Shown here: piece by piece, positions 8,788-17,238 of the stretch
How the letters are laid out: the number at the start of each line of letters is the position of its first letter
Position numbering within the stretch: position 1 is the first letter of the stretch
Source of the DNA: Actinobacteria bacterium OV320
Lineage (GTDB): Bacteria > Actinomycetota > Actinomycetes > Streptomycetales > Streptomycetaceae
Direction: 5' to 3'
Assembly (NCBI GenBank): GCA_001298545.1
Contig: LJCX01000023.1
Location: 1 to 64,000, forward strand
DNA length: 64,000 nucleotides
Notes under the pieces: model-generated
Told to the model about the DNA's origin: nothing
The model's database searches: none
The model's input: the letters and a program-made list of their open reading frames with translations, nothing else
Position numbers and translations under genes: made by a program

Positions 8788-8802
8788 CGCGCAGGTGTTC
8801 CG

Positions 8803-8841
8803 CCGGGGCCTGTCCGACCTGAGCCGCCGGTCAGGCCCCGG
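8803..8841. terminator. Hairpin between convergent lipase and LPMO genes
   Basis: CCGGGGCCTG (8803-8812) pairs perfectly with CAGGCCCCGG (8832-8841), with extra pairing in the loop. It lies between two convergent genes and could end transcription from both sides. Confidence 0.7.
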
Positions 8842-8862
8842 AGTACCTGGGGGGCGGCGGCC

Positions 8863-9921
8863 TCAGCGGCCGCGCCGTCCGCCGCTCACCGCGCGCCTGC
8901 GCACCGACCCGAACAGCAGCGCCGCGCCCAGCGCCAGGACGGCCGCGCCGCCCACCGCGAGATACGGGGCGCTGCCGTCACCGCCGGTCTCGGCGAGGCT
9001 CTCGCCCGGACCCGCACCGGCCGCGCTCGGCTCGTTGGCCGTGACCGGCGACTCGGCCGCGGTGGAGGGCTCGGCCGTGCCGGACGGCCCGGTCGTCGCG
9101 TCGGTCGTCGGGTCCGTCGTCGGATCGGTCGTCGTGGTGGCGTCGTCGTCCCCGTGGCCGTGGTGCTCGATCGTCGACTTGTCGGCGCCGTCCTCGATCT
9201 GCTCCTCGGAGGGCGCGGAGGCGGACGGCGCGGTACCGGTACCGGTCCCCGCCCCCGTGCCCGTGTCGGCGTTCGTGCCCGCGAACGTCACGTCCGAGCA
9301 GGAGTAGAACGCCTCCGGGCTGTCCGAGCGCTGCCAGACCGCGTACAGCAGCTGCCTGCCCGAACGCTCGGGGAGGGTCCCGGAGAAGGTGTAGAAGCCG
9401 CCCGCCGCGACCGGGTCGGTGGCCGTCGCCACCGGATGCTCCAGGTCGAGGTCGGACCAGGCCAGCGGCCCCGCGGGGTCGTAACCGGCCTTGGTGAGAT
9501 AGACCTTGAAGGTGCCCTTGTGCGGGGCGGTCACGCGGTACTTGAAGGTGTACGAGCCGCTGCCGACGCTCGTCGCCGGCCAGTCGGCGCGGGCCAGGTC
9601 CAGGCCCTTGAACTCCTCGTTGTTCGCGCTGCACAGCCTGCCGTCCGGGATCAGCTCCTGGTGCCGGCCGTTCGCGTCGCCGATGCTGATGCCGTTCCAG
9701 TCGTACAGCGCCTGCGTCCCGCCCGCCGCGACCGCGGCCCGGCACGCGTCCGACTTCGGGCTCTCCGGACCTTCCGCGTAGCACTGGGCGACCCGGCTGA
9801 CCGGATCGCCCATCGACCCGTGCGCGGCCGCGGGCGCGGCGGACAGCAGGGTCAGGGCCGCCGGGATCAGCCCGACGGAGGCTACGGCGGCGACGGCGGC
9901 GGCCTTGCGGCGTGCGGGCAT
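8863..9921 (-). CDS. Cell-wall-anchored lytic polysaccharide monooxygenase (AA10)
   Basis: 352-aa precursor. The ATG at 9921 is preceded by GAGGAG and starts a signal peptide (MPARRKAAAVAAVASVG) cleaved after AAAA so that the mature protein begins HGSMGDP, giving the copper-binding His1. The second copper His is in TAPHKGTFK and the axial Phe region is FYSCSDVTF. Such enzymes oxidatively cleave chitin or cellulose. A Thr/Asp/Gly/Ala-rich linker of about 100 residues leads to LAETG, a membrane helix and RRR, a sortase sorting signal of the LAxTG class used by Streptomyces class E sortases. It therefore appears to be tethered to the wall, unlike most secreted AA10 enzymes. Confidence 0.9.
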   Translation of the reverse strand: MPARRKAAAVAAVASVGLIPAALTLLSAAPAAAHGSMGDPVSRVAQCYAEGPESPKSDACRAAVAAGGTQALYDWNGISIGDANGRHQELIPDGRLCSANNEEFKGLDLARADWPATSVGSGSYTFKYRVTAPHKGTFKVYLTKAGYDPAGPLAWSDLDLEHPVATATDPVAAGGFYTFSGTLPERSGRQLLYAVWQRSDSPEAFYSCSDVTFAGTNADTGTGAGTGTGTAPSASAPSEEQIEDGADKSTIEHHGHGDDDATTTTDPTTDPTTDATTGPSGTAEPSTAAESPVTANEPSAAGAGPGESLAETGGDGSAPYLAVGGAAVLALGAALLFGSVRRRAVSGGRRGR

Positions 9922-10073
9922 GGGGGAACTCCTCGGAACCGGAACAGGTGGTGGCCTGATGTGTGCCGGAACCAAGAAACCGCGAATTCGCCTGCTCGGG
10001 GCGGTCCGTGGCGATCTTTAGGGTCGCCTTAAGGAAGCGCTGAGACTGGGATCAGGTAGGTAGCGTTCACGGC

Positions 10074-10535
10074 ATGACGAGCGAGGAGATCCGGCCCGCC
10101 ACGGCGGCCGACGTGCCGGCCGTGAAGGCCGTGACGGACGCGGCGTACACGCCTTACATCGAGCGCATCGGGCAGGTGCCGCAGCCCATGGAGGCGGACC
10201 ACGCGGCCGAGGTGGCCGCGGGGAAGGTGTTCGTGACCGGCGACCCGCTCGGTGGCGGGGTGGTCGGCCTCGTGGTGGTCGAGGCGTTCACCGACCACCT
10301 GTTCCTCGACAGCATCGCCGTCCGTCCCGACGCCCACGGCAAGGGCGTCGGGCGGCGGCTGCTGCACTTCGTGGACGCACACGCGCGTGCGCTGGGGCTG
10401 CCCGAGGTCAGGCTCTACACCAACGCGATGATGTGGGAGAACCAGGAGATCTACCCGAAGTACGGCTACACGCTCGTGGAGCGGCGCGTGGACGGGCCGT
10501 ACGACCGCGTCCACTACCGCAAGCGGCTGGACTGA
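10074..10535 (+). CDS. GNAT-family N-acetyltransferase
   Basis: This 153-aa protein has the GNAT fold: beta-alpha start IRPATAADVPAVKAVTDAAY, motif A LDSIAVRPDAHGKGVGRRLLHFV for acetyl-CoA binding, and the C-terminal NAMMWENQEIYPKYGY segment. It would transfer an acetyl group from acetyl-CoA to an amine; the acceptor is not predictable. It ends 12 bp before the convergent small gene at 10548. Confidence 0.88.
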   Translation: MTSEEIRPATAADVPAVKAVTDAAYTPYIERIGQVPQPMEADHAAEVAAGKVFVTGDPLGGGVVGLVVVEAFTDHLFLDSIAVRPDAHGKGVGRRLLHFVDAHARALGLPEVRLYTNAMMWENQEIYPKYGYTLVERRVDGPYDRVHYRKRLD

Positions 10536-10547
10536 AGGCGGCGTCGC

Positions 10548-10682
10548 TCAGCCGTCCGGCCACCAGGTGCGTGCGATGTCCTTGCGCACCTCGGGGCGTT
10601 CGGCGGGCCGTTCGTCGACCTCGTCACGGATCCGGCGGGAGTCCGTCTTCTTCAGGGGCTTCTGCACGGTCGTACGGCGCAT
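10548..10682 (-). CDS. Small conserved-looking basic protein (44 aa)
   Basis: The minus strand encodes 44 residues starting RRTTVQKPLKKTDSRRIRD and ending IARTWWPDG, with a good ribosome binding site (GGAGG) 8 bp before the ATG at 10682. The charge-rich sequence, the SD and the Trp-Trp end argue for a real small protein; I recall similar short proteins as common in Streptomyces genomes. It has no membrane segment or cysteine. The function is unknown. Confidence 0.65.
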   Translation of the reverse strand: MRRTTVQKPLKKTDSRRIRDEVDERPAERPEVRKDIARTWWPDG

Positions 10683-10766
10683 CGCTGCCTCCTTCAGGAG
10701 CTACCGGGTTCCGCGTTCGCACGGAGGTAGACCCTTTGGGGGAGAGTTCCTCATCGGCCCCCCTTC

Positions 10767-10812
10767 TGTCAGTGGCGGTTGTCACGATTCGATTGTCAGT
10801 GGTGGGTGTCAC
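10767..10812 (+). repeat. Tandem 19-bp repeats upstream of the methyltransferase gene
   Basis: TGTCAGTGGCGGTTGTCAC (10767-10785) and TGTCAGTGGTGGGTGTCAC (10794-10812) share 17 of 19 bases, 27 bp apart. The core TGTCA therefore occurs four times at spacings of 13, 14 and 13 bp. The second copy ends 11 bp before the ATG of the next gene, so it overlaps the promoter or start region. Confidence 0.75.
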
Positions 10813-10822
10813 TCTTGGGCAC

Positions 10823-11437
10823 ATGAGGAAAAAGAGTGACGAAGCGACCGCGCCGGGTGTCGACTGGGACGCGGCGGCGGCCGCCTTCGACGAGGAGCCG
10901 GACCACGGCCTGCGCGACCCGGCGGTGCGCGCCGCCTGGGCCCGGCGGCTGCGCGCCTGGCTGCCGGAGCGCGGCTGTGACCTCCTCGATCTCGGCTGCG
11001 GCACGGGCAGTCTGTCGCTCCTCGCGGCCGAGCAGGGACACCGGGTGACGGGGGTCGATCTCTCCCCGTCCATGATCGACCTGGCCCGCGCCAAACTCGC
11101 CGGGCGTGACGCGGTGTTCCTCCGAGGTGACGCGGCGGCGCCGCCGGTCGGTGAGCAGCGCTTCGACACCCTGCTGGTACGGCATGTGCTGTGGACCCTG
11201 CCCGACCCCGCCCGGGTCCTGCGGCACTGGCGCGGCCTGGTGCGGCCCGGCGGGCGGCTCGTGCTGGTCGAGGGCGTATGGGGGACCGTCACCCCGGTCG
11301 GCATACCGGCGGACCGGCTCACCGCCCTGCTGACCCCCCTGACCGAGCACGCGCGCGTCGAACGGCTGTCGCAGGACGCGGCGCTGTGGGGCGAGGCCGT
11401 GACGGACGAGCGGTACGCGGTGGTGGCGACGGTGTGA
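10823..11437 (+). CDS. Class I SAM-dependent methyltransferase
   Basis: 204-aa protein with motif I LLDLGCGTGSLSLL, the acidic post-I residue in VTGVDLSPSMI, and a motif III/IV region VRPGGRLVLVEG. This is the ubiquinone/menaquinone-type methyltransferase fold (Methyltransf_11). The ATG at 10823 has only a weak SD but begins with MRKKSDE after the repeat array, and upstream extension would read through the repeats. The substrate is unknown. Confidence 0.85.
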   Translation: MRKKSDEATAPGVDWDAAAAAFDEEPDHGLRDPAVRAAWARRLRAWLPERGCDLLDLGCGTGSLSLLAAEQGHRVTGVDLSPSMIDLARAKLAGRDAVFLRGDAAAPPVGEQRFDTLLVRHVLWTLPDPARVLRHWRGLVRPGGRLVLVEGVWGTVTPVGIPADRLTALLTPLTEHARVERLSQDAALWGEAVTDERYAVVATV

Positions 11438-11547
11438 GAGGGCGGCACGGCGCTGGGCGGCGGTGCTGTGCGCCGGTGCCGTGCGGCGGCGCTGCGCAAC
11501 GCGGTGCTGCCGCACGCGGCGCCGCACGGCGTCGGGCCGACGGCCCC

Positions 11548-12051
11548 TTACTCCAGCAGCGACTCCAGACCGCCCTCGGCGGTGGCCAGCACCTCCAGCT
11601 CGTCGAGGGCCGTCACCGCGGCGGCCGCGGCCGCCGGGTCCCGCTCCGTCAGCCCGCTCTCCTGGAACTCGTCCTCGTCCAGTCGCCGTACGTCCGTCCC
11701 GTCGGCGGAGCGCCACAGGTCCAGGTCGAGGTCCTCGACGACCAGTTCGCCGCCGGACAGCGTGGCCGGGCGGGTGATGTCGCAGTACCAGCCCTTCAGG
11801 GCGCCCGCCGCGTCGCGGACCTCCTTCACCGCGTACCAGCGGTCCCGCCAGTAGTACTCGGTGAAGACGTCACCCGCCTCGAAGCGGACGAAGCCGAAGT
11901 CGCGTACGGCGTTCCCGGCCCAGGGGGCGCGCACGGCGATCCGGGTGCCGTCGTCGGACAGCAGCTCGGCCGCGTACCGGATCTTCGTCCGGCCGCCCTT
12001 GACGAGGACGACGTCCACCGACCCCGTCGACTCAGCCGAGTTCCCGGACAT
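11548..12051 (-). CDS. DUF402 domain protein
   Basis: This 167-aa protein has the DUF402 core: FTEYYWRDRWYAVKEVRDAAGALKGWYCDITRPA, then acidic LVVEDLDLDLW. DUF402 proteins in this size range include nucleoside di/triphosphate phosphatases that use a metal-binding Asp/Glu cluster. The gene overlaps the upstream acetyltransferase by 20 bp on the same strand, indicating a two-gene operon. Confidence 0.82.
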   Translation of the reverse strand: MSGNSAESTGSVDVVLVKGGRTKIRYAAELLSDDGTRIAVRAPWAGNAVRDFGFVRFEAGDVFTEYYWRDRWYAVKEVRDAAGALKGWYCDITRPATLSGGELVVEDLDLDLWRSADGTDVRRLDEDEFQESGLTERDPAAAAAAVTALDELEVLATAEGGLESLLE

Positions 12052-12958
12052 GCCGCACCTCCGTCGCGCAGATCTCGTACCCGAACCACTTGTTGATCGC
12101 GAGCATCGGCCCGTTGTCCGCGTCGTTGCCCGTGTACGCCTGCGGGTACCCCGCGGCGCGGGCCCGGTGCAGCGAGTCGTTCTTGACGAGCTTGGCCAGG
12201 CCCCGCCCGCGATGGTCGCGGGCGGTGCCGGTCATGCCCGTGGTGTACAGGCCGTCGTACGTGTGCGCCACGCTGAAGGCGACGGGGCGGCCGTCGGCCA
12301 CGGCGACCGAGGTCAGCTCCCGGTCCAGATGCGGGTGCTTCCAGTACTCGTCGACCCAGGCCGCGTAGTCCGTGAACTCGGTGGCGATGTCGCCGGGTTC
12401 GTCCGAACCCGCCTCCGCGTCCAGGGCGAACAGCGGACGCGGGTCGTCGGCGAAGTCGGCGGCCGTGCGCAGCTCGACGCCGGGCGGGGGGTCCTGGAGC
12501 GGCGGCAGCGCGGTGCGGGCCAGGTCCAGGCGGAGGAAGTGCGCCGAGCGGCTCGACCGGTAGCCGTGTCGTGCGGCGAAGGCGCGGTCGGCCGGCTCGT
12601 CCAGGACCCAGGCGAACAGTTTCGTCGCCCCGTGGGCCGCCAGATGCTCCTCGGCGGTGCGGACCAGCAGGGTGCCCGCGCCGCGCCCGGTGCGCGCGGG
12701 GTCCACGTACACGTTGAGGGACCCCTGGCCGGGCTCCGGGCTGTCCTGGGCGAGGCCCAGCTGGGCCGTGCCGATGATCTCGCCGTCCTCCACGGCGACC
12801 AGCTTGCGGGCATGGGCCTCGGGACGGGACAGCGAGAGGCCGTGCAGTACGGAGGCCGGGCTGAAGAACACATAGGGCAGGGCGCGGTGCCGGACCCGGA
12901 TGAAGCCCTCGATGTCGGCGGGCGTCCCGGGGCGCAGGTCGCGCACGATGACGGTCAT
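12032..12958 (-). CDS. GNAT acetyltransferase with two GNAT-like halves
   Basis: This 308-aa protein has an N-terminal GNAT module (IVRDLRPGTPADIEGFI, with acetyl-CoA loop DPARTGRGAGTLLV) and a second, more diverged half ending TGTARDHRGRGLAKLVKNDSL. The duplicated-GNAT layout resembles actinobacterial mycothiol-synthase-like proteins, but it lacks enough specific residues to call it MshD. It is the first gene of the pair with the DUF402 gene. Confidence 0.85.
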   Translation of the reverse strand: MTVIVRDLRPGTPADIEGFIRVRHRALPYVFFSPASVLHGLSLSRPEAHARKLVAVEDGEIIGTAQLGLAQDSPEPGQGSLNVYVDPARTGRGAGTLLVRTAEEHLAAHGATKLFAWVLDEPADRAFAARHGYRSSRSAHFLRLDLARTALPPLQDPPPGVELRTAADFADDPRPLFALDAEAGSDEPGDIATEFTDYAAWVDEYWKHPHLDRELTSVAVADGRPVAFSVAHTYDGLYTTGMTGTARDHRGRGLAKLVKNDSLHRARAAGYPQAYTGNDADNGPMLAINKWFGYEICATEVRHVRELG

Positions 12959-13053
12959 GTGAGCGCACGCTACGGTCGGGCGGCGCCTGTCTGCCTCCCA
13001 TTTTCGGCTCCGTCCGCACTCCCGTTCCCCGGCGGGTGCGGGACAATCGGCCC

Positions 13054-13422
13054 GTGACCTTGAAGATCCACATCGATGAGAGCGCCGCGCCCTACGAACA
13101 GGTGCGGGCGCAGATCGCCGAGCAGGCGCGGTCGGGAGCGCTGCCGGTCGGGTACCGGCTGCCGACGGTGCGGGGGCTGGCCGAGTCGCTGGGCCTCGCC
13201 GCGAACACCGTCGCCAAGGCGTACCGGGCGCTGGAGGGGGACGGGGTGATCGAGACCCGGGGACGCAACGGCACGTTCGTCGCCGCGTCCGGACCGGCGG
13301 CGGAGCGGGAGGCGGCGGGTGCCGCGCAGGCCTACGCCGAGCGGGTGCTGCGGCTGGGACTCACCGAGGATCAGGCGTCGGCCGCCGTGCGGGACGCCCT
13401 GCGGGCGGCCTACGAACGGTGA
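13054..13422 (+). CDS. GntR-family regulator, YtrA subfamily
   Basis: 122-aa protein with a winged HTH (SAAPYEQVRAQIAEQARSGA, then TVRGLAESLGLAANTVAKAYRALE) and a short C-terminal helical tail with no ligand domain, which is the YtrA pattern. The GTG at 13054 gives the usual TLKIHID start; a GTG at 13036 is an alternative. YtrA-type genes usually control ABC transporters, but none is adjacent. It ends one base before the convergent DUF72 gene. Confidence 0.85.
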   Translation: MTLKIHIDESAAPYEQVRAQIAEQARSGALPVGYRLPTVRGLAESLGLAANTVAKAYRALEGDGVIETRGRNGTFVAASGPAAEREAAGAAQAYAERVLRLGLTEDQASAAVRDALRAAYER

Positions 13423-14202
13423 TCAGCGGCGTGTGGCCGGCCTGCCCGGAGTGCGGGTCACGCTCAGCCCCGCCCGCCGCGCCGTCCGCCCGAACAGTGC
13501 CGCGTTCTCCACCGCCGCGCCGCCGGGGTCGTTGTTGAAGTAGGCGTGGACGTCGTTCCCGTCCTCGACCGCCCAGGTCGTCGCGATGCGGTCCAGCCAG
13601 GTCTCCAGGGCCCGGCGGCCGTAGTGCGGCCAGGGGTGGGCACGGCCCTGGTGGAAGCGGACGTACCCCCAGTCGGCGGTGCGCCACAGCGGGGTGACCG
13701 GACGGGAGCCGACGTCCGCCCAGCACAGGGCCGCGCCCCGGGCCCGCAGGACGTCCCGCACGCCGGGCGTCCACCACGACTCGTGCCGTGGCTCCACCGC
13801 GACGCGCGTACCCGACGGGAAGCAGGACAGACAGGCGTCCAGGAGTCCGGTGTCGGCCCGCAGGGTCGGCGGCAGCTGGAGCAGCACCGGTCCGAGCCGG
13901 TCGCCGAGGCCGGCCGCGTGCGTCATCAGGCGCCGTACCGGCTCCTCGGGGTCCTTCAGCCGCTTGATGTGGGTCAGATAGCGGCTCGCCTTCACCGCGA
14001 CCACGAAGTCCGGCGGGACGCGCTCGGCCCAGGACGCGAACGTCTCCCGGGACGGCAGCCGGTAGAAGGCGTTGTTGATCTCGACGGTGGCGAAGTGCCC
14101 GGTGTACTCCTCCAGCCACCGCCGCACGGGGACGTCGGCCGGGTACAGGACGTCCTTCCAGTCCTTGTACTGCCAGCCGGACGTGCCGACGTACAGCGTC
14201 AT
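13423..14202 (-). CDS. DUF72 family protein (YecE-like)
   Basis: This 259-aa protein is a TIM-barrel-like DUF72 member with characteristic pieces: YVGTSGWQYKDW at the N-terminus, VEINNAFYRLPS, VAVKASRYLTHIKRL, VLLQLPP, VAVEPRHESWW, and YFNNDPGGAAVENA near the C-terminus. It is cytoplasmic. Some genomes annotate DUF72 proteins as sugar-isomerase-like, but the function is not established. Confidence 0.9.
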   Translation of the reverse strand: MTLYVGTSGWQYKDWKDVLYPADVPVRRWLEEYTGHFATVEINNAFYRLPSRETFASWAERVPPDFVVAVKASRYLTHIKRLKDPEEPVRRLMTHAAGLGDRLGPVLLQLPPTLRADTGLLDACLSCFPSGTRVAVEPRHESWWTPGVRDVLRARGAALCWADVGSRPVTPLWRTADWGYVRFHQGRAHPWPHYGRRALETWLDRIATTWAVEDGNDVHAYFNNDPGGAAVENAALFGRTARRAGLSVTRTPGRPATRR

Positions 14203-14218
14203 GCCTCCATCAGAACAC

Positions 14219-15313
14219 CTACAGGTACAGTCCCGCGTCCGACCGCCCCCGGGGTTCGGGCAGCGAGGTCGGGGAGGTGCCCCGGCGCAGGGCGTACAGC
14301 TCGGCCAGTGTCGCGCCCTCGCGGCCGACCCCCTCCTCCGTACCGAGCCAGTCCACGGCCTCCCGGCGGGTCAGCCCACCGACCTCGATGCGGGCCAGAC
14401 AGCGGCCGGGGCGGACGACGGCGGGGTGCAGACGCTCCAGGTCCTCGTTGGTCGTGACCCCGACCAGGACGTTGCGGCCCTGGCCGAGCAGGCCGTCGGT
14501 GAGGTTCAGCAGCCGGGACAGGGCCTGGCCCGCGGTGTGCTTGGCCTCGCCGCGGATCAGCTCGTCGCAGTCCTCCAGGAGGAGCAGTCGCCAGCGGCCC
14601 TTGCCGGCGGCGTCCTCCTCGCCGATCGCGATGTCCATCAGATAGCCGACGTCGGAGAAGAGCCGCTCGGGGTCCAGGACGCAGTCCACCTGGCACCACT
14701 CCCGCCAGGAGCGGGCCAGCGTGCGCAGCGCCGAGGTCTTGCCCGTGCCGGGCGGACCGTGCAGCAGGAGCAGCCGGCCGGCGATGTCCTCGGGGGTCGT
14801 CCCCATCAGGTGGTCCATCGCCTCGGCGACGGGCGCCGTGTAGTTGGGGCGCACCTCGTCCCAGGTGCCCGCGGAGATCTGCCGGGTGGTGCGGTGCGGG
14901 CCGCGCCGCGGCGAGACGTACCAGAAGCCCATGGTCACGTTCTCCGGCTGGGGCTCGGGTTCGTCCGCCGCACCGTCGGTGGCCTGGTCGAGCACCTGCG
15001 CGGCCAGTTCGGCGGTGGTCGCGGTGACCGTGACGTCGGCCCCGCGGTTCCAGCGGGAGACCAGCAGGGTCCAGCCGTCGCCCTCGGCCAGGGTGGCGCT
15101 GCGGTCCTCGTCCCGGGCGACCCGCAGCACGCGGGCGTGCGGCGGCAGCAGGGTCGCGCCGGAGCGCACGCGGTCGATGTTCACCGCGTGGGAGTACGGC
15201 TGCTCGCCCGTCGCGAAGCGGCCGAGGAACAGCGCGTCGACGACATCGGACGGGGAGTCGGAGTCGTCGACGTTGAGCCGGATCGGCAGTGCGTCGTGCG
15301 GGGGTACGGACAT
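14219..15313 (-). CDS. DUF5925/AAA ATPase
   Basis: 364-aa protein. The ATG at 15313 (MSVPPHDALPIRL) was chosen over an upstream in-frame start that adds a low-complexity 47 residues. The N-terminal half is a DUF5925-type domain. The C-terminal half is a AAA+ module with Walker A LLLLHGPPGTGKTSA, Walker B WRLLLLEDCDEL, sensor 1 VLVGVTTNED and an arginine-finger region HPAVVRPGRC. It is cytoplasmic and may act as a chaperone-like or regulatory ATPase. The role is unknown. Confidence 0.85.
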   Translation of the reverse strand: MSVPPHDALPIRLNVDDSDSPSDVVDALFLGRFATGEQPYSHAVNIDRVRSGATLLPPHARVLRVARDEDRSATLAEGDGWTLLVSRWNRGADVTVTATTAELAAQVLDQATDGAADEPEPQPENVTMGFWYVSPRRGPHRTTRQISAGTWDEVRPNYTAPVAEAMDHLMGTTPEDIAGRLLLLHGPPGTGKTSALRTLARSWREWCQVDCVLDPERLFSDVGYLMDIAIGEEDAAGKGRWRLLLLEDCDELIRGEAKHTAGQALSRLLNLTDGLLGQGRNVLVGVTTNEDLERLHPAVVRPGRCLARIEVGGLTRREAVDWLGTEEGVGREGATLAELYALRRGTSPTSLPEPRGRSDAGLYL

Positions 15314-15457
15314 GCCGCCATGATCCGGCACAAGAGCGTCGTCCGCACCCGGTTTCCGCAGTGCGCGAGGTGCGCCCGGTGTGTCGGGCGTGCCGGACGA
15401 CGGGAACCGGTTCCGCCGGGTGTGCGCGGCCCCGACGGGCTCGGCCGGGTCCACCCC

Positions 15458-16243
15458 TCAGACCGGTTGCCGGAGCCGGCGGGCCCGCCGCACCACGGCG
15501 TACCCCTTGGTGAGCGCCCGGTCCCTCGCGAACGTCCGGCCGACGGCCCGGCCGTCGACGAGCCGTTCGAACTCCTCGGCGTCCGTGGTGCGCCGTACCG
15601 TCACCCGCCGCAGGGCGTACGGCCCCTGGGCGCGGTGGGCGAGGGAGTTGCCCACCGCGAGCGCCTGGGCGAACCCGTGTCCGCGTACCGCCGTGCGCAC
15701 CCGGCGGCTGGAGTAGCCGTACGGGTAGGCGAACGACACGGGCGGGGCTCCGAGTTCACCGGCGACGATGTCCCGGCAGCGGGTCAGCTCGGCGCGCAGC
15801 CGCGCGTCGTCGAGCTGGTCGAGCTGCGGATGGGTGTGGCTGTGGCCGCCGATCTCGACGCCGCTGTCGGCCAGTGCGCGCACCTGCCGCCAGTCCAGCA
15901 TGGTGTCCAGGCCGCCCCCGGTGTCGTGGGCGCCCCGGACCCAGCCGGTGGTGACGAACAGGGTGGCCGGGAAGCCGTGCTCGGCCAGTGCCGGGAGGGC
16001 GTGCCGGTGGACGCCCTCGTAGCCGTCGTCGAAGGTGATCAGGACCGGGCGGCCCGGCAGCGGCCGGCCGGACCGCCAACGGGCCGCCAGATCGGCGGTG
16101 GTGAGCGGGGTCAGACCCCGCTGCGCGAGCACTGCCATCTGTTCGGCGAACGCCTCGGGCGTGACCGAGAGGGTGCGGGTGGCGGCGTTCGGGTCGGCGG
16201 CCACCGCGTGGTACATGAGGATCGGTACGCCCGCCCCCGTCAT
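15458..16243 (-). CDS. Polysaccharide deacetylase (CE4/NodB family)
   Basis: 261-aa protein. The ATG at 16243 overlaps the stop of the upstream glycosyltransferase (ATGA). Key CE4 motifs are VLITFDDGYEG (catalytic Asp and metal Asp), EIGGHSHTHPQL (two metal His) and FAYPYGYSS. CE4 enzymes remove N- or O-acetyl groups from glycans. No signal peptide or membrane helix is obvious, so it may act on an intracellular lipid-linked or nucleotide-linked glycan. It is the last gene of a three-gene operon with two glycosyltransferases. Confidence 0.9.
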   Translation of the reverse strand: MTGAGVPILMYHAVAADPNAATRTLSVTPEAFAEQMAVLAQRGLTPLTTADLAARWRSGRPLPGRPVLITFDDGYEGVHRHALPALAEHGFPATLFVTTGWVRGAHDTGGGLDTMLDWRQVRALADSGVEIGGHSHTHPQLDQLDDARLRAELTRCRDIVAGELGAPPVSFAYPYGYSSRRVRTAVRGHGFAQALAVGNSLAHRAQGPYALRRVTVRRTTDAEEFERLVDGRAVGRTFARDRALTKGYAVVRRARRLRQPV

Positions 16244-17238
16244 GCGGCCCGCTCCACCTGGTCCACCGGGATCGGCACCACGGCGAACGTCGTCCCCGCC
16301 CGCCGCGCCCGCACGCTGCCGACCAGGTACCCGCCGGCCGCCGTCAGCACCCCGGCGACGATCGCGGCCGCCCGGCGGGCCCCGCCGGGCCGGGCCAGCA
16401 GCTGGTCGCGCAGTCCGCGGACCACTCCGGCCGGCAACACCCGGGTGGCGTACCGGCGTTCGGACTCCAGCCCCTTGTCGACGCCGACGCTGCGCGCGAC
16501 GAGCGCCTTGGACAGGCCCTCGGCGTAGGTGCGCGTGCGGAAGTACCCGAAGTGCTCGCGCGCCTCGGGCACCTTGTGGTGGATCACCGCGCGGTCGTCC
16601 ATCAGCAGGATCGCGTCGGGTCTCGCGCGGCTGAGCCGGATGCACAGATCCGTCTCCTCGCCGCCCATCGGCCGTTTGCTGCCGTCGCGTCCGATGCCGG
16701 TGGCGAAGCCGCCCACGAAGTCGAACGCGGTACGCCGGAAGGAGGCGTTCCCGCCGAGGATGTTGCGCACCCGGACCCGGCCGGGCGGCAGGCCCCGGTA
16801 GGAGCAGCCCACCACCCAGTCGAACTCCTCGGGGAACCAGTCGGGCCGTCGGCCGGAGGACCAGACGGGCACCGCCCGGCCGCCCACGGCCAGCACCCGG
16901 GGATCGGAGTACGGGTCGGCGAACCGGCGCAGCCAGTCCCGCTCGGCGACGGCGTCGTCGTCGAGGAAGGCGACGACCTCGCCCCGGGAGACGGCGATGC
17001 CGGTGTTGCGGCCGGCCGACAGACCGCGTGGGCCCGCGTTGGGCAGCACCCGCACCCCGCCGGTCTCCTTGTACTCGCTCCTCAGCCGGTCCAGGAGCGT
17101 CGGGTTGTGGTCGACGACGACCAGGGTCTCCAGGGCCGGGTGGGTCTGCGCCCGCACCGAGGCGACCGCCGCGAGGATGTCCTCCCAGCGGTCCTCGGTG
17201 TACACGCAGATGACGACCGAGACGTCGATCGTGCTCAA
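16240..17238 (-). CDS. Family 2 glycosyltransferase
   Basis: 332-aa GT-A enzyme. The TTG start at 17236-17238 overlaps the stop of the preceding gene (TTGA) and is preceded by GGAGAGG. It opens VSVVICVYTEDRW, followed by the nucleotide-sugar site AFLDDDAVAERDW, an acceptor-side GGNASFRR and the catalytic GGEETDLCIRL (ED motif). The C-terminal half has a hydrophobic stretch (AAAIVAGVLTAAGGYLVGSV) that may hold the enzyme at the membrane. It probably transfers a sugar to a lipid- or protein-linked acceptor. Confidence 0.9.
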   Translation of the reverse strand: MSTIDVSVVICVYTEDRWEDILAAVASVRAQTHPALETLVVVDHNPTLLDRLRSEYKETGGVRVLPNAGPRGLSAGRNTGIAVSRGEVVAFLDDDAVAERDWLRRFADPYSDPRVLAVGGRAVPVWSSGRRPDWFPEEFDWVVGCSYRGLPPGRVRVRNILGGNASFRRTAFDFVGGFATGIGRDGSKRPMGGEETDLCIRLSRARPDAILLMDDRAVIHHKVPEAREHFGYFRTRTYAEGLSKALVARSVGVDKGLESERRYATRVLPAGVVRGLRDQLLARPGGARRAAAIVAGVLTAAGGYLVGSVRARRAGTTFAVVPIPVDQVERAA

